In this document: in pieces, positions 36,901 to 51,900 of the stretch
Position numbering within the stretch: the stretch's first letter is position 1
Layout of the letters: every line of letters starts with the position of its first letter
Program-made: the position numbers and the translations under genes
Notes under the pieces: generated by a model
Seen by the model: only the letters and a program-made list of their open reading frames with translations
What the model was told of the DNA's origin: nothing
Database searches by the model: none
Origin: Liolophura sinensis
Lineage: Eukaryota; Mollusca; Polyplacophora; Chitonida; Chitonidae
Reading direction: 5' to 3'
Assembly: GCF_032854445.1 (NCBI RefSeq)
Contig: NC_088300.1
Coordinates: forward strand, 71,090,984 to 71,154,983
DNA: 64,000 nt

Positions 36901-39900
36901 TTAATCCACAAATATTTGAACTCATCTGATTGTGTTTGAAAAAGTAGAATTGCCTTTTTTGAGATCAGGATAAAAATTTCAGACATTGATAAATGTAGAT
37001 GTTCACATTGCGATTTGGTCATTTCAGCACAGATGGCTGTAAATTTCAGATTTCATTTGATTTTTCTTGTGTTGAGCAGTAATGGTTGCCAGGTCTTTCA
37101 CACTGCTCTTGGTTCTGCTTGGTTTCAGGCTGTGGAATACTTTGCAGAATGGTCTCTGTCTCCTGACAACGTGGTGTTCCTCAGGATCCAGACAGGAGTG
37201 TATGACCCAGCCCTAATCGGAGACAAGCCCAAGTGGTACGCCCACCAGTTACAGTGCATCGACTTCCAGGTGTATGATGAGAATTCTTCCCTTAGTGCTG
37301 CATTAGCCTCCACCAGTGACATGCCCAGTGATGACAACCCTACGGGTGAGTCCTATATGAAGAACAATCGGTCACATTTCAGTAAATTTTTTGATCAGGA
37401 TTGGAGAGTAGTCAGAATTTCACCTTTCTGACCAATGAAGTCAGGAGCTTGAATCTGTCTGCTGTTTGATTGGCCGAGGCTGTAAATGCCAGGAAGCTTA
37501 ATTGTAAGGCACATCTACATGTTTGTCTAGTTGTTAGGGTGCAGTGGCATCTTTTGGAATTTTCATCCTCCCCAACACGAATGCATATAATTAGCCAAAT
37601 TTGTAGTGTTTAATGCACCGTGTTCATGAAAAAAACTCTCAATGATTCTCCCGTGTGATGCTGGTAGATTAACATGATGTAGGACGAGTTGACAGGCCTT
37701 CAGGTTTCAGGAAGATTGCTGTATCGAAACACGAGACCACTCCTTTCTGATTGAAGGTTACAAGTGGAAATGACTGAAATAATCTTGACGGCCTTAAACC
37801 TGCTACAAAAATGTCAGTCTGATATGGATATCCATGTTCTTTAAATAGCATATATGAATTTTATCTTTTGTTATAGTTTGCCTGGTTTTGAGTGTTTTTC
37901 AGTTTGTTCAGAAAAATTTGTCGAAATCATTAAAATTTCACATAATTACATCATTGTATTTAATACCTGTAGAATGTGTGTGCCCATCCTCTACAATATA
38001 AAGCCCATGATTCCCTGGTAACCAGTGCCTTAATGCTCACCTTGATATATGCATGGTGGACAGGGAACTAAATTACAGTGTGTTTTGCCTGCAGCCACTA
38101 TTGTCTGCTTGAGTCTTAAGGCATATTGATCGTTTGTCAGAGTAGATTTCCAGTGGCTTCAAGCCCACATCCTCTCCCCAGCCTGCCAGGGTTCAGCAGT
38201 GTATGGCGGTAGACAGGGTATTGATTAGGAATCGCCTGGCCACAGAGAACATAATAAAAATGTACTACCTGAATTCTTCCAAAAATCTTCTCTGCCAGAT
38301 ATAACTGTTTTGGGCTTTGTGCCAAATGATTCCAGAGTATTGGAGGTTAAAAAAAAGGGTTTGCTGGTTTTATCCCTGAGGGACATGATGACTTGTGCCT
38401 TGAAGCTGCAAGGAATTAAGACCTCTTAACCTCTTACCGAGATCACAACGCAGTATAAAGTGCTCCTCCCCAGAGGGAACATGTACATATCTTGTAAGGG
38501 CAAATTTAAAGGCAGTGTGCACCACAACAAGGGATTATTGTAAACATTTTACCTGACTTTTCTTGACTAGCTTCTTGTTGTAACCACATTTATTAAGAGG
38601 TAAGCCTCCTCTGTGTACATGTATGTTGTATTTTGTAGATAGGTGATTTTCATTATTCCAACACTTACTGCATTAACTTAAGAGTAGGTCAACTTGTGTT
38701 TCAGCTGCCCATCACATTTATGTTTTGTAAATTCAACTTCCATTACAAAACATATTTCTCTCCCAAATACATTTAAATGCTCAAGCACTGCCGTTACAAG
38801 GTGTGGTAATAAACAACTGATACCATGTCTAAAAGCTTGGCATTTACTTCTTTGTAAATTTAATCAGCCATTGAGACTCAACTTCTCTGGATCAGTCCGA
38901 GAACTGTACAACATGTGTATGCTCATATTAAAAAATGTCAAATTGACAGAGTTTAATGATGCAAACATTAGAGACATGAACCCGTTGTACACTTTGAATA
39001 CCTGCCACTGTCAGCTGTTACATGCTGCGGCTAAAATCTTTGCAATCAATTTGCAGTAAATTTGATCAGCCATCAATGACATATGGGATTTCTTTTTCGG
39101 AACATATACATTAGTATTAAAGTAGAACTGGGTGAGAATTATAATGAAACAACAAAGACATAAACCAGGTGTGCATTGTGTGCAGTTTAAATAATTGACA
39201 TGTATAAGTATCAATCAAGTGTTTCATGCTTGCTGATATAAAATAACCTATCACCTTTCAGTAGAGGATTAAATACTCTCTCTGCAGTGTAATGTGCTGT
39301 ATAATGTGTTTAAAATCCAGGTTACAGTGTTTTTGTATTGTAACAGAAAGGTTTCGTGTACATAATCAAAACTTGATTTCAGCATTTGCAAAACCATTTA
39401 TCTGTGGAATTTAAAATGGACATTAGTTTTAAGTTTTAATGTCCTGTTTGTAGACCTTATGCTCAGATGAACTAGTGAGAAAAAAGAATTGTAATAAAAA
39501 TACAAAATTATGCGTACATATAAGTAATACTTGTTCCTTTTCAAGGATAACAGCTCGTCTATGTAAGCCATTGTGGAAGCTAAGAAATACATTAGCAAAA
39601 TGGCAACCCCAAACTTAAAAGCTCTTGCTATTGATTTTTAGGCATAGGATAAACAACTTTTTTAAGATGATTACAACATTTGCAGTTATTTTTCTCTGTA
39701 AAGTGATTGTTCCATTACATCACTTAGACCTGTTGAAGTCCCAGAAGTTTGCTGCTGGCTAGGTTTAATTTAGCCGTGTTAAGACAATCTGAGCAGTATC
39801 CCTGGTATCTCCTGAGGCAAGGGATTGAATATGTGTGGGTCTCTTCAAGTCAGGCTAAATAAGCTGGGGGGAATTTATTTATTTTTTCTATGAAAAATGA

Positions 39901-42900
39901 AATTGAGTTTTTGTGCTTGAGTAATGCTTCCAAATCAAATACTGTCAAATACACATTGTGTTAGCAGAAAAACTCACAAGCATATGTATGGTATCTATCA
40001 GTTAACTGCATGTTCATCAAAGAAAAAAATGGACAGTGAGTTTGCCTCGCAAAGTTTTTATTTAAAAAAAAAAAATACTGAGAACTGTGTGCAGTTCAGG
40101 ATGGAGACATTCAAGACTGATTTATGTGACATATATCAACAATTTTGTTTTCTTGATTTTACACATTTTTTATACGTAGTAAATAGTTATGACAATTTTG
40201 TCCTTGTGCCCATATGCATAGGATTGTCAGAACTCTTACTGCTAGCGTTTTAAAGCTTTGTGTACATGTATAGTTTTAGTCTTTAGGGTATTGTTCCACT
40301 CTGATGGCAGAGTGAATAGTTTGCAGCTTTCTACGTTAACCACATTGCCATTAACCTTTCACTACAATAACAAATACAAGGATAATTGTTTGTGTCCAGA
40401 CAATGCCTCCTAGAGCTTGATGAATACACGGTTAGTGATTTGGGAACAGATACATATTGATAAGTATGATGTGTGGTGACCTACACATGTCCAGTTCCAA
40501 AGTCACCATGGTAACCAGATGGACAACTCATTGTGTCAAAATATAATTATACATTTGTATCTTAAAGTTGTAACTTGTGTAGTCTTTGAGATACAATTTA
40601 TGGTGAATACATTTAGGTGTCTCAGTTAACTTACACTTTCCATATTCACAGGTAGCCTTGGTAACTAGATTGACAATGCCTTCATACAAGTTCCTTTTTT
40701 CAGGTTTACCTGACTTCTTTGGGATGATGCTTGAAACAGTCAAATTCAGATGTTTGTGGAATGATGTCAGGGCGGCAGCAATAATGATATGACAACTTGC
40801 ACAGACTTGTACATGTACTATCCTTTTATACACCTGAGGAATCTTCCTTATTTTGCAAAAAGGACAATTGAACCGTGTATGTGTGAAACAGTTAGGGCAT
40901 CATAGAATGGTTTAACTACATACATACAGATATGTTCAGAACTTCCCCAACCATTTTGTTGATCAAACAAGTATATATTGTATCAAAGAAATTGGCACAG
41001 ATCATGTTGCTATACATATTAGTTTCTGCTTTTGGCATGGATCCTGACTTTATATTTATACTATCAGCTAGTCACAACACTTATGTACATATAGTGGACT
41101 GAATTTTGACGTGGTCCTTCCTTCAGTTGACAGTTGGCTTTCCTAGTCGTCAACTGTTAGGTATGTGTCTGAAAGTTAAGGGCTGCAGGTCCCGATTTTA
41201 ATTTTCAAACGTTGGCCTGTATCCATCAAATATAGACTTTCGTCAGTACTTGATGGAACAATACGTTAACATTTACATGTAATACTATGTACCTTTATGC
41301 CCAATGTGTGTACAACTCTATAACTACCTCATCGGCATCAATATGGACCTCGGCGAGAGCACATTCACTACACACTGTACATAATCAACTAATTGCTCTC
41401 TGTCCACTAATGAGTGACATTTGGGATTCACTGATTACCTGGGTTGAGTAAAGCATTATTTATCATTATTACCGGCTGAACTGTGTGTAGTATTAATTTT
41501 GGTGTGGGGAGAGATTTGCAGTGAATCACTTTGACATTGATGAAGTACCTGGAGCTGATTCCACTGTGATTATATGCGCACCACCTGGCTTCAGCAAAAT
41601 GTCACTGTCTGAAGTGCTGGGTAATACATCAGTAACTTTGTTTGCCTATAGCTCCAAAACATAATGGCTATATTCATATATATATATACTGTACTGGTAT
41701 ATAATGTACATCTGCATGTACATACTTTCTTCATACAGATATATGGCAACATTTATGCTTGAGCCCTACATGTACATGTATATATAGCTTGACAATAAGA
41801 ATATTTGTGCTGCTTAAATACACTTGTATATATGTTGATTAAAAATGTTTAAACAAAGGATATATTTTGCAAAATACGTAGGGTGGCATAATCAAAGGGG
41901 AATTAAGCTATACGCATGAAATACATATATTGATAGTGCATATTTTAATACTGGTAAATAAAAAATGGCAGCACTTGACTGTTATGGCCGTTGATAGCTC
42001 AAAATGGCAGTGTTATGGTTTATGTTGCCCATGTTGACAGGTACATGTGCAGATACATGTACAGGTACATTGTAATATTTATGTACATGTCAACGACATG
42101 TAGTTGTGCATACATACGATTTTTGCTAAAAGATTACATACATGTATCACCATTGAATCAGGCTATGGGAAAGGACCATACATTATGAAGAATCATGCAA
42201 AACTACGTGTACAGGTACAGCATTGTGATTATTATCTGAAATTGTAGCAGCACATATTTGCTATCTAGATCCAGTGATTTTTAACTGGTTGTAAATGAAA
42301 ATAAAAAGTGAAAATAGCGATCATATAGAACCATCACGTAGCATCACTTCATCTGTTAGTGGGAAGATCGGCCAGCAACCTGGGGATAATTTTGCGTTCC
42401 CCGGGCTCTGCCCAGTTTCCTCCCACCATAATGCTGGTCACCATCATATAAACACCAAAACAGTTGATACAATGTAGCATCAAGCTGGTAGACAAACTAC
42501 ATATACATGTACATATACGTGTATGTACAACAATTAATTGTCTCCAATTCTCCACCTATTAAAGCAGTGAAGCTTGTGTCCTGGACAGAGTAAACATTTA
42601 GAATGTACCAGTCATGCACACTGCCAGAGTCTGTAGTGGCTGTGTGAGGGTATTGGCGTTGGAGACACTGTAAATCCTTGTGAGCAGTGTTGGCCAGTAA
42701 GTCATGACATATTGATCATCCAGCCCAGTGCAATTATTGTGTGTTTGGTAACTGTAGTTTTGCTGGCTGGCACTTAAGGCAGCTGCCATGGCTGAGCATA
42801 TAGGCATGCAATAAATGGTGACATTTCATCCAGACAGCTGTTCTAGATTGATTTACAGGGTACATGTGCCTAGGGATGGGCTACCATTGTGTTGTTGTGC

Positions 42901-45900
42901 AAGAATTTTAATTTGTTAGATGAAGCAGCTTTTTATGAGTGTGCTGTGATATAGGTGAGGTAGTTCATAACTGATACATATGCATGTATGAACTAGCACC
43001 TCTGTAGTCATGGGAGAACAACAGGCTCTTTTGATGGTTGGGTTTGATTTGACACCTGCATAGGCAATATAAAAGCAAATGCATACTGCCCATTATAAAC
43101 TGAATCCCAGGTCGTATGGATGTGTATACTATTATATGTTAAGTGTTATACTTTAGACAGAAAATATCTATTGGGTCCAGTTGTTCAAAGGTGTATTTGG
43201 ACTTAAGCAGGGCATTAGCTTTATTCCATAGGGCTGCTGTGAATTGCCTCTCTCTTGCACAACAGCGACTATGACATAATGAGAAGTTACTTTTTGAGGC
43301 ATGAAACTACAAGAAGTGGACACTTGCCTATTAAAGCCTGCAGTATGTATGCGTAGGTTATTTCGTGATGGTGACACTTCTGTTTTCTAAGAAACAGAAT
43401 GTGAAAAAAAAAGAGGCACAGAAATGTCAAGAGATCTTAAATAATCTTTTAATAAAGAGATGAAATAATCTTTTTAAGCTTAGGTACCGAAGAAGAAAAT
43501 ACATATTTGACGGCGTTGACGAAGCTGTCTGTTGTATTTAATTAGGACCAGGATTTTTATATTACCTCTGAATGGATTTAAAGAGCACATAACCTTTATC
43601 ATGGGCCAAACCATTTTACAAAATTAAGATCTGTCTTAAAGCTAGGTCTTAATTAGCTTATGCCGCTTTAACTCAGAAACTTATCATTAGCCATTTTCTG
43701 AGGTCTACCTAACGACAGCTGGCTCCTAGAAATGCACCTTTTAAACAGAAGAACAGCCTCAGTTCAGTGCAGCCTTATTGTCATTTACTTGGTTTGAGGA
43801 TGATACTTAAATTTAATACACTTTAGAACAACTGGCCCCCGGTCTGTCTAGGGATAAAAAAAAAAGGAATTATAAATTTATCATTATTATTTTTGCTCAC
43901 TCTAGTATTCATGTACCATAACGAGACATGATAATTGTTATAATATTTGTATATCTTTTGTAATACAAAAGTGGCATGCTTTATGTATTTGTGGTGGAAA
44001 CTTAAAGTCAGATTTGAATTCTTTGCATGTTGGTGGCGCTTTTTTTTAATAAATCTTGTTTCAAACTTTTGATGAGCAAGAACATGTCAGTTTTTTGTAG
44101 TCAGTAGGTTGTGTGGTAATAAATATCAGTTTCTCAGTGGAGACACAATCGGTTGATGACCTGTTGTAACATTCCTGAAGGACTCGGCTAGCAGTGCAAT
44201 CACAGAAACCTTACTGGTGGAAGCACTGCATTTACATGTCTTTTGTTTAAATTGTCTTTTCATATGTTACAAAATATGTTACATCAGTTTGGCAGAACAA
44301 ACGTAAGAATCAGTCAGAAAATGATATATGTGTCTCTGGTGATGATTACTGTGACCTAATTGTTTTTGGTGCTGAAACATAGCATCCTGCCTTCCAACCA
44401 AACCATGAAACACTTTCCAAGAACTCTCAGAATCTGGCAAAAAGAGTAATTTGGTCAGAGAAAGTTTAGGTCATATACACAAGTTTGACAGATTTGTTTA
44501 TTATCTTCCTGAATATTAAATTATGAAAGTGTAAGAAGAAGTACATGTGCATGTATGTATTTGATTAAAATGCCATTCAGAAAGTGGATAAGTGATGTAT
44601 ACGCGTGTACATAAAACATTGTAATTTGCCATGTTTTCTTGTTGCAGACGAGAGTGGTAGTGACAGTGATGGAGCAGACAGTACCAGTTCATCCTACTCA
44701 TCTCTCAGTGATTTTGTCACAGACATAGTCAACAGTGAGATAGATGGGGATACACCAGGTGCGATAGACATCTCATTTAACACTTCTTCATCGCTTATTT
44801 TCATTCTCCTTCCCACACGCTGATACATGATATATGGCACATTTGTGGCCCAGTCAGGTCATCTGTCTGCTCACCGGCCCTGTCTTAACTGGGCTGGGTT
44901 TGCTTTAGCCAGACAAACATAAGAAATCTTGCAACATTAAAATGGCAATCATATAAGAAAATAATATTATGTGCATGTTGTAAAATCCTGCTTTTGTTGA
45001 ATCTAGTTTATAATAAACATAACACAAACAGTTCAAAACAGCAGGCAGAAACAGGCTAGTGTTTGTATATTGTGGATTTTTTGGGTAAAACCTCTTGTGC
45101 CTTTTAACAAAATTTGCTCTTAAAAAGTTTAATGGCTCTCTTTTGATTAGAATGCTGGGTGTTTTGACTTGTGATAAATTTTAAGCTCTCAGATAAGGAT
45201 TGTCCTACAAAATTGTCAAACAAAATTTTCTATGTTGAGATGCAAAAACATTTGGCAGTTGTAACAGATGCTCATTGTGCATGCTTTGTTCTCTATGTCT
45301 GTAATCGTTCCTTTGGTGTTTGCTCCTTAGCCTTTTACGCTGAAGATCAGGTTTTGGCCGTGGAATCCTCCAAGGTATTCATGCCCCCTAGTCAGCTGCA
45401 AGTGCCCGACACACCCGTTACCCACAGTGACTCCGCCTTCTCCATGCCAGAGAGTGACCTAAGCTCTGATGAATCGTCCAGCCCCACCTACAGCCAGGAG
45501 CAAGTCCGGCCACCAGAGGCCGGCACTGGCGAGGACCCACCTACGGTAAGATTTATCAGGGGATAATTAGACATTTAACTATAGTAAGTAAGACAAAAGA
45601 CCTTTGAGTATTTAGTAGCTGTTGTTACAGTGGTGTTACCTTATACATGATCATAGTGATTTAATATATTGTTTATTTTAATCTCTCCAACGATGTTGAC
45701 TGTCAAGAAAAGTAGAGTTTTGAAGATTTCTGTTGATGGTATTTTTTTTGTATGCATGTTTCTGTTGACTGAATACAGTATGAATACAACTACATAATGT
45801 TGGCTTTAACACACAAACTAGTCCTGTATTTGTACCCTGAGCTCTTCAGTGCTTGGATGTATTATTTTTGCTGTGTCGACTAAGAACAGCCAGTTTGTGT

Positions 45901-48900
45901 GTTGTGTGCAAAATAACCAAACCAGTGACGTAACAGAGGGTACAGTGCCATATCATTGGTTGATGGATGACAGATTTTGGGTTCTCAGTGTTGTAACCCC
46001 GAAAGGGGTGCAACTTTTACTTGTTTTTTTTTATGTTTGAAGCCATCAGTTTCTTAACAAAAATCACAAACAAATCTGGCATAGTGACTATAGACGTTAG
46101 AATTTCACTTCGGGTAAAACTGATATGAATTAAGTGGTGTTTTCTTTTAAGAATGGAAAATGTTTTAAAGTGAACAAAACTACTAAATCAATGAGTTGAA
46201 ACATTATTGTTTGTAAAGCTCATCAGTGGGAACAGCAAAATACATAAACTGAGTGTTGCCAAATTTTCCATACCTTCTGCTGTAGCCTGCATTATGTAGT
46301 GCTGTATATATTATAAGAACTGTTGAATCATATGCTTTGGAGGGGCCCCCGTGGCTCAGTTGGTTAGCACGCTAGCCAGCGTAATGACCCAGAGGCCTCT
46401 CACCAATGGGGTCGCTGCTAGTTCAAGTACAGCTCATGCTGGCTTCCTCTCCGGCCGTACGTGGGAAGGTTTGTCAGCAACCTGCGGATGGTTGTGAGTT
46501 TCCCCGGAGCTCTGCCCAGTTTCCTCCCACCATAATGTTGGCCGCCATCATATAAGTGAAATATTCTAGAGTACAGCCTAAAGCATCAGTCAAATAAATA
46601 AATAAATATGCTTTGGATCATGAAATGATCTTAGACTGAAATCAAAATTTCTAAGCGCTTTAAAATTATTATTTCTGATGTGACAAGGGTAAAATATTGT
46701 TTGAGAACATAAAGTTTGGCTAAGTTTTGTAGAAATTTCAGCTAAAATAATTGAAAGGAACATACCAAAATCAGTGATTAAAATTTTCACTGATGTCTAA
46801 GGTCACTTTGTGAGCTCAGGTATGAGATGTCATACCAGAACTCACTCAGCAGTTTTCTGAGCAGTAAATGTCATGAATTTTTCGTTTGTCATCAGGAAGA
46901 GAAACGGTTCGTGTATGACTCTGGTAATGTGTCAGCCACAAGCCGATCAATCACTAGGTAAGCACAGCTCTTTCACTCTCGTAGATGCTTTAATGTACGT
47001 GTATTTGTGTCGTGTAACTTTTTGAGAGCTATTCAAAGTCAGTCAGTTAAACTATATATTGATTCAAGGGAAAATACTGTTTAATTTGAAAAATTGATTA
47101 GTTCAGATTTTTAGAATTGAATTTTTTGAAGCGTGTTCATGAAATAACATTTCTATCTCTCCCTCACAAGTCCTGTTAACTAAAAAAAAATGATAGGATA
47201 AAATTGATTTATAGACTTTTTGTTAATATTGTTTACAAAGTTGAATGTTAAGATACATGTATATATTGCTGAGATCACATATATAAACTGCTTAACTGGA
47301 TTATGTGACTGTTGTTATTTCTCATATAAGCAGCACGGAGGAAAGCACAGCTTCGTTGGACCTGACCAGCAGTACTAGTGACACGCCCCCCACACCTGGG
47401 GTGGTGGGCACTAAACAACACCCCCTGGCACAGCCCCTAAACAAGAGTGCAAATTCTGCCTTTGACAAATATGAGAAGCCCCCGAAGAGTCCCCAGCTAA
47501 AGGCCCCACCCAAAACCAGTGGACACCACCCTCCTCCACTGCTCACGCAGCAGTCATTGCCAGCCAGCTTGCCGCCGGCAGCCCACTCCAGCCCACGAGT
47601 TTCGCCCCAGCCAGGTCTCCTCTCATCACTAGGCCAGTCAGGGGCCAGACTTAGCCCCTCGTCAGGATCCAACTCTTCTCGGAAACCTGGTCTCAAGGTG
47701 AGTGTTTTTTGGATGTGACACTGAGGAGATTGAACGAACTTGTATTTCATACTGGAAAGTTGATTTTTATCTTCCAGACAGGTACCATTATGAATAGTCC
47801 TGTCAGAAACAGATATATAAATAAACCTTTGGTTCATGATTTGTGGTATATGGATTTCTCTAAACACAAGAAAATTACAAAGTACACACTAATGTGAAAA
47901 GTGACAGGAATGGTGAATTCTTCCCTTTTGCAGAATCATGAATTGGTATGAACTCTTGTTCTTTTCCTGTATTACATCACACTTATCAGTGTATGTGTGT
48001 TCATAAAACACATATGAAGTACACAAGCCATCAACATCACAGAAGAAAACTGATGTGTTCTATTGTGATTTGAACCTGTTGTGATGCTTGTCCCTGAGTC
48101 TCCCATTGCATCAAGACTTTGAAATCTGATTGTATGTCTTTATGTACATGAAATAAGGTGGGTTTCCCCCAAGTCTTGTCTACTTTCTTTGATACCTTAA
48201 ATTACCTGATATTATATTACATTATAAGTTGAGAAATCTGCATGAAAATGGCCTTAAGTGAGAAGATCCTTCAGTAACCTGCAGATGATGTTGGGTTTCC
48301 TCTCACCATAACGCTGGCCGGCGTTGCGTAAGTGAAATATTCTTATGTAAAACACCATTCGAATATATCAAATATATAAAGATGGAGGAAAATCAGTAGA
48401 CATTTGTACATATTATAATAAACATTGTAATTTGTTGTATATTGTCTCTCCCTACCAATAGCCACTGTCTGACTCCGAGCGTTCATCCACCCCAACCTCT
48501 ATCATCTCCACTATCAGCAATGAGCTGACAGACATCGCCCAGTCTACCTCCAACACCATCTCAGAGTTCTTTGGTAAGCCACTTCTTCTATCTAAAGTTT
48601 TTGTCACTCCATGAGCCCCTTCAACACCCACTAGCCATACAAAAATCATTTATAACTATAAAGTAATAATGCTTTGTTTTCTGAAAAGCAATAAAAATTA
48701 TGATGAAAAATTGTAATAATTTTCTTGTTCAAAGGCAATAATTGGTCTGTATGTCATAACAAAGACATTAACTAGTAATGAAAATGGAATATAAATGTGC
48801 ATTATTTTGCATGCTCAGGGTCCAACAAGCAGGAGAGGGTTGAGAGAAGCATGAGTAGCCCTGGCATCCCAAAACCCAACAAGCCCTTTGCACCACTAGG

Positions 48901-51900
48901 TAATTAGTCTTCACATTTGATCATGCCCAGAACAGTATTTATAGCATTTTTATTCTTCATCACAAAAAAGAGGCAAAAAAGTGATTCTCTTACTTTGACT
49001 TAGTTTGAATTAGGGTTATGCAGGTATTTAGATATTTTGATAATTATGTGATCTATCCTGAAAATGCTGATATCTTAACTTTTTTTGGGCCTTGTCTACC
49101 TGAAAATCTTCAGCCTTTACTGTTTTGATGTGTACAGGTAACAGAAAAGCTTTGGTTGAGAAATCTGGGCTGGTGAAGCACGCTACAAGCAGGAAGCAAA
49201 AGGACACAAAACACACTGCATATGATTCCAGGACTGCCTCCAACAGGTACTCGGCTTTTTTATGGCGTAAAATACCAAACAAGTAAATAAAACAAATATC
49301 CATGACATTTTCACTGCACTGTAATGCTGCCACTAAATTCTCTCTAAGAAGGCCACAGTATAAAGGGTTTGTGGACTGTTATGCGCCTTGCTTTGGATTT
49401 GTCTTGGACAGCATGCTTTACAATACAGAGTGACTGATTCTACATCCTGTTGGCTCTATCTGTATGCCTGTAGGAAATGTTTGCTGTTGTATGGACAGAA
49501 CCTTGTTTCATAAAACAGGAATAATTAAGCTTTTGCTTCCATGAAATAACTATCCTTATGAAGTTATACTGGTTGGTAGATGTAGCCTTCTCCAGTTTTA
49601 TGTCTCTGAAAAGGGGCCTCCATGGTTCAGTCGGTTAGCGCGCTAGCGCAGCGTAGTGACCCAGAAGCCTCTCACCAATGCAGTCACTGTGAGTTCAAGA
49701 CCAGCCTATGCTGGCTTCCTCTCCGGCCGTACGTGGGAAGGTTTTCAGCAACCTGCGGATGGTCGTGGGTTTCCCCCGGGTTCTGCCCGGTTTCCACCCA
49801 CCATAATGCTGACCGCCGTCGTATAAGTGAAATATTCTTGAGTACGGCGTAAAACAACAATCAAAAAAAAAAAAAAAAAAATCTCTCTGAAAAAATGTCT
49901 CTCTTTTAAGGGCAGGGAAAATCATTTTTGAGTAATGAAAAAAGGATTAAAAACGTACTTGCATTTGCTGAGACTTCATATAATAAGACGTCATAAGTGC
50001 CTATTACGTGGCAGTTAGTACTCCAGTGCTAGTACTCCAATGTACCTGAACTGTCCTGTAACCATGTCATCTATTTTACATGCAGTGTGTTTAATACCTT
50101 TCACCACTAGGCAAAATTTTTTACTATGACCTGATACCGGAGATGAGCACGTCCTTGATGAGTGATAATACATATTCATTGGAAGGTTGCATCTTACCAC
50201 AAGTTGATTTATTTATTTATTTGATTGGTGTTTTACACTGTACTTAAGAATATTTCTCTTGTATGACGGCAACCAGTATTCTGGTGGGAGGAATCCACAA
50301 GTTGATGACTCATAATGAGAACATTTTCTAGGTTCGTGTAGACTTACGTACCAGTATCATAATTTTGTTTGTCTCTTTAATAATGAGATAATACTAAAGG
50401 CACATGTAGACTAATTTTCCCAGTATCATTATTCTGGTTGTCTCTTAATAATGAGATAGTACTAAAGGCACGTTTAGACTTACATACCAGTATCATTATT
50501 CTTTGTGTCTCTTTAATAATGAGATACTACTAAAGGCACGTGCAGACTTGCGTACCAGTATCGTTATTCTGTTTGTCCCTTTAATAATGAGATACTACTG
50601 AAGGCATGTGTAGACTTGCGTACCAGTATCGTTATTCTATTTGTCCCTTTAATAATGAGATACTACTAAAGGCACGTGTAGGCTTGCATACCAGTATCAT
50701 TATTCTATTTGTCTCTTTAATAATGAGATAATACTATAGGCACGTGCAGGCTTGCATACCAGTATCATTATTCTATTTGTCTCTTTAATAATGAGATAAT
50801 ACTATAGGCACGTGTAGGCTTGCATACCAGTATCATTATTCTGTTTGTCTCTTTAATAATGAGATAATACTATAGGCACATGTAGACTTATGTATTAGTA
50901 TCGTTATTCTGGTTGTCTCTCTTTTTTCTACATCTTTCCTTGTTATAGAAAATTTTCTACTAAAATTATCCCACTTCAGTTTTCAATCCAAAAACTCATT
51001 GTCTTTTTTATGGCAAATCCTGGCTCATCAAACTGTGATAGTCGAAGCAGCCATTTGTGGCTTACTCCAGGATAAAGCAGTCCCTGTTCCATAGCTTCCA
51101 AGTAACCATAGCTGGCAGCAGGGATAATTTCTGGCTGGGGTGAGAACCACAACCTGGTCATTGCTTGCAGCTACAACTACAGATAGAAAACCAATACTGT
51201 ATACCACTAATGGGTAGAAATTCAATTTACTGGCTGCTGCCTCAAGGCCGTGCAGTAGAGCACTGGGATTGGTAATGGCGGCTTTTTTCAGCCCAATTCA
51301 GGGTCACAGGGTCTGTAAGATTGAATGACAGGTATTCCAGGAGCGATTTCTGTACCATAGATTCCATAACTAATTCCAAGATTCTGCCCAGTATTGCAAA
51401 CAATCCCAAGAAACATATTTCTTTGACACTGAAAGTATAAATATATAGCAGGGGTGTCTAAAGCTTTTTTTTTGCATAGGAATACTAGGAATAGAAAGTT
51501 TCAGTTTTTAACAGGTTGTTCATTGTGCATGTACTAATAACAGGGCAGTAAAATATTTGCTCATATGTCCTGTTTTTCTCTGACTTCCTGCTGAACGTTT
51601 TCAAATCTCAAGCAGTAAGGAACTGCATAAAGCTAGGCATAGAGATAAGATATAGCACAAATATGATCTTGAGAGTAAACGGATGGAATGTGCTGGTCAG
51701 AAGGTCTGTTCTTGTTCTGGTTTAGCAGTCCTGAAAAGCCTCTTATAGATTTGGAAATCACGAACAAATGACACAAATAGAAACTGTGTTGAAGGACCTG
51801 CTGTTGGACAATGAAGTCAACTTTAAGATGTCATGGTTGTCATGGTGACATCAATGAATCTCTGTGATGAGAATGTATTATATGTTACAGAAGAGGTTAT

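Larger units (their letters stand above)
37346..44647. other. 7.3-kb MADD intron (largest seen)
   Basis: Contains a SINE fragment (42358-42456), a terminal-inverted-repeat element (43173-43841), and a dense run of TACATGTA-like palindromes at about 41690-42130 and 42490-42530. No further exon is required by phase. The remaining sequence shows nothing I can name. Confidence 0.5.

Noticed and set aside
45171-45330. Extension of MADD exon 11 upstream to 45171
   Set aside because: The frame is open but the acceptor CTCCTTAG at 45330 gives correct phase from exon 10, and the upstream peptide looks like translated intron.
47322-47867. 181-codon minus-strand frame
   Set aside because: It is the antisense of MADD exon 13, which is GC- and Pro-rich and so lacks stops on the other strand.
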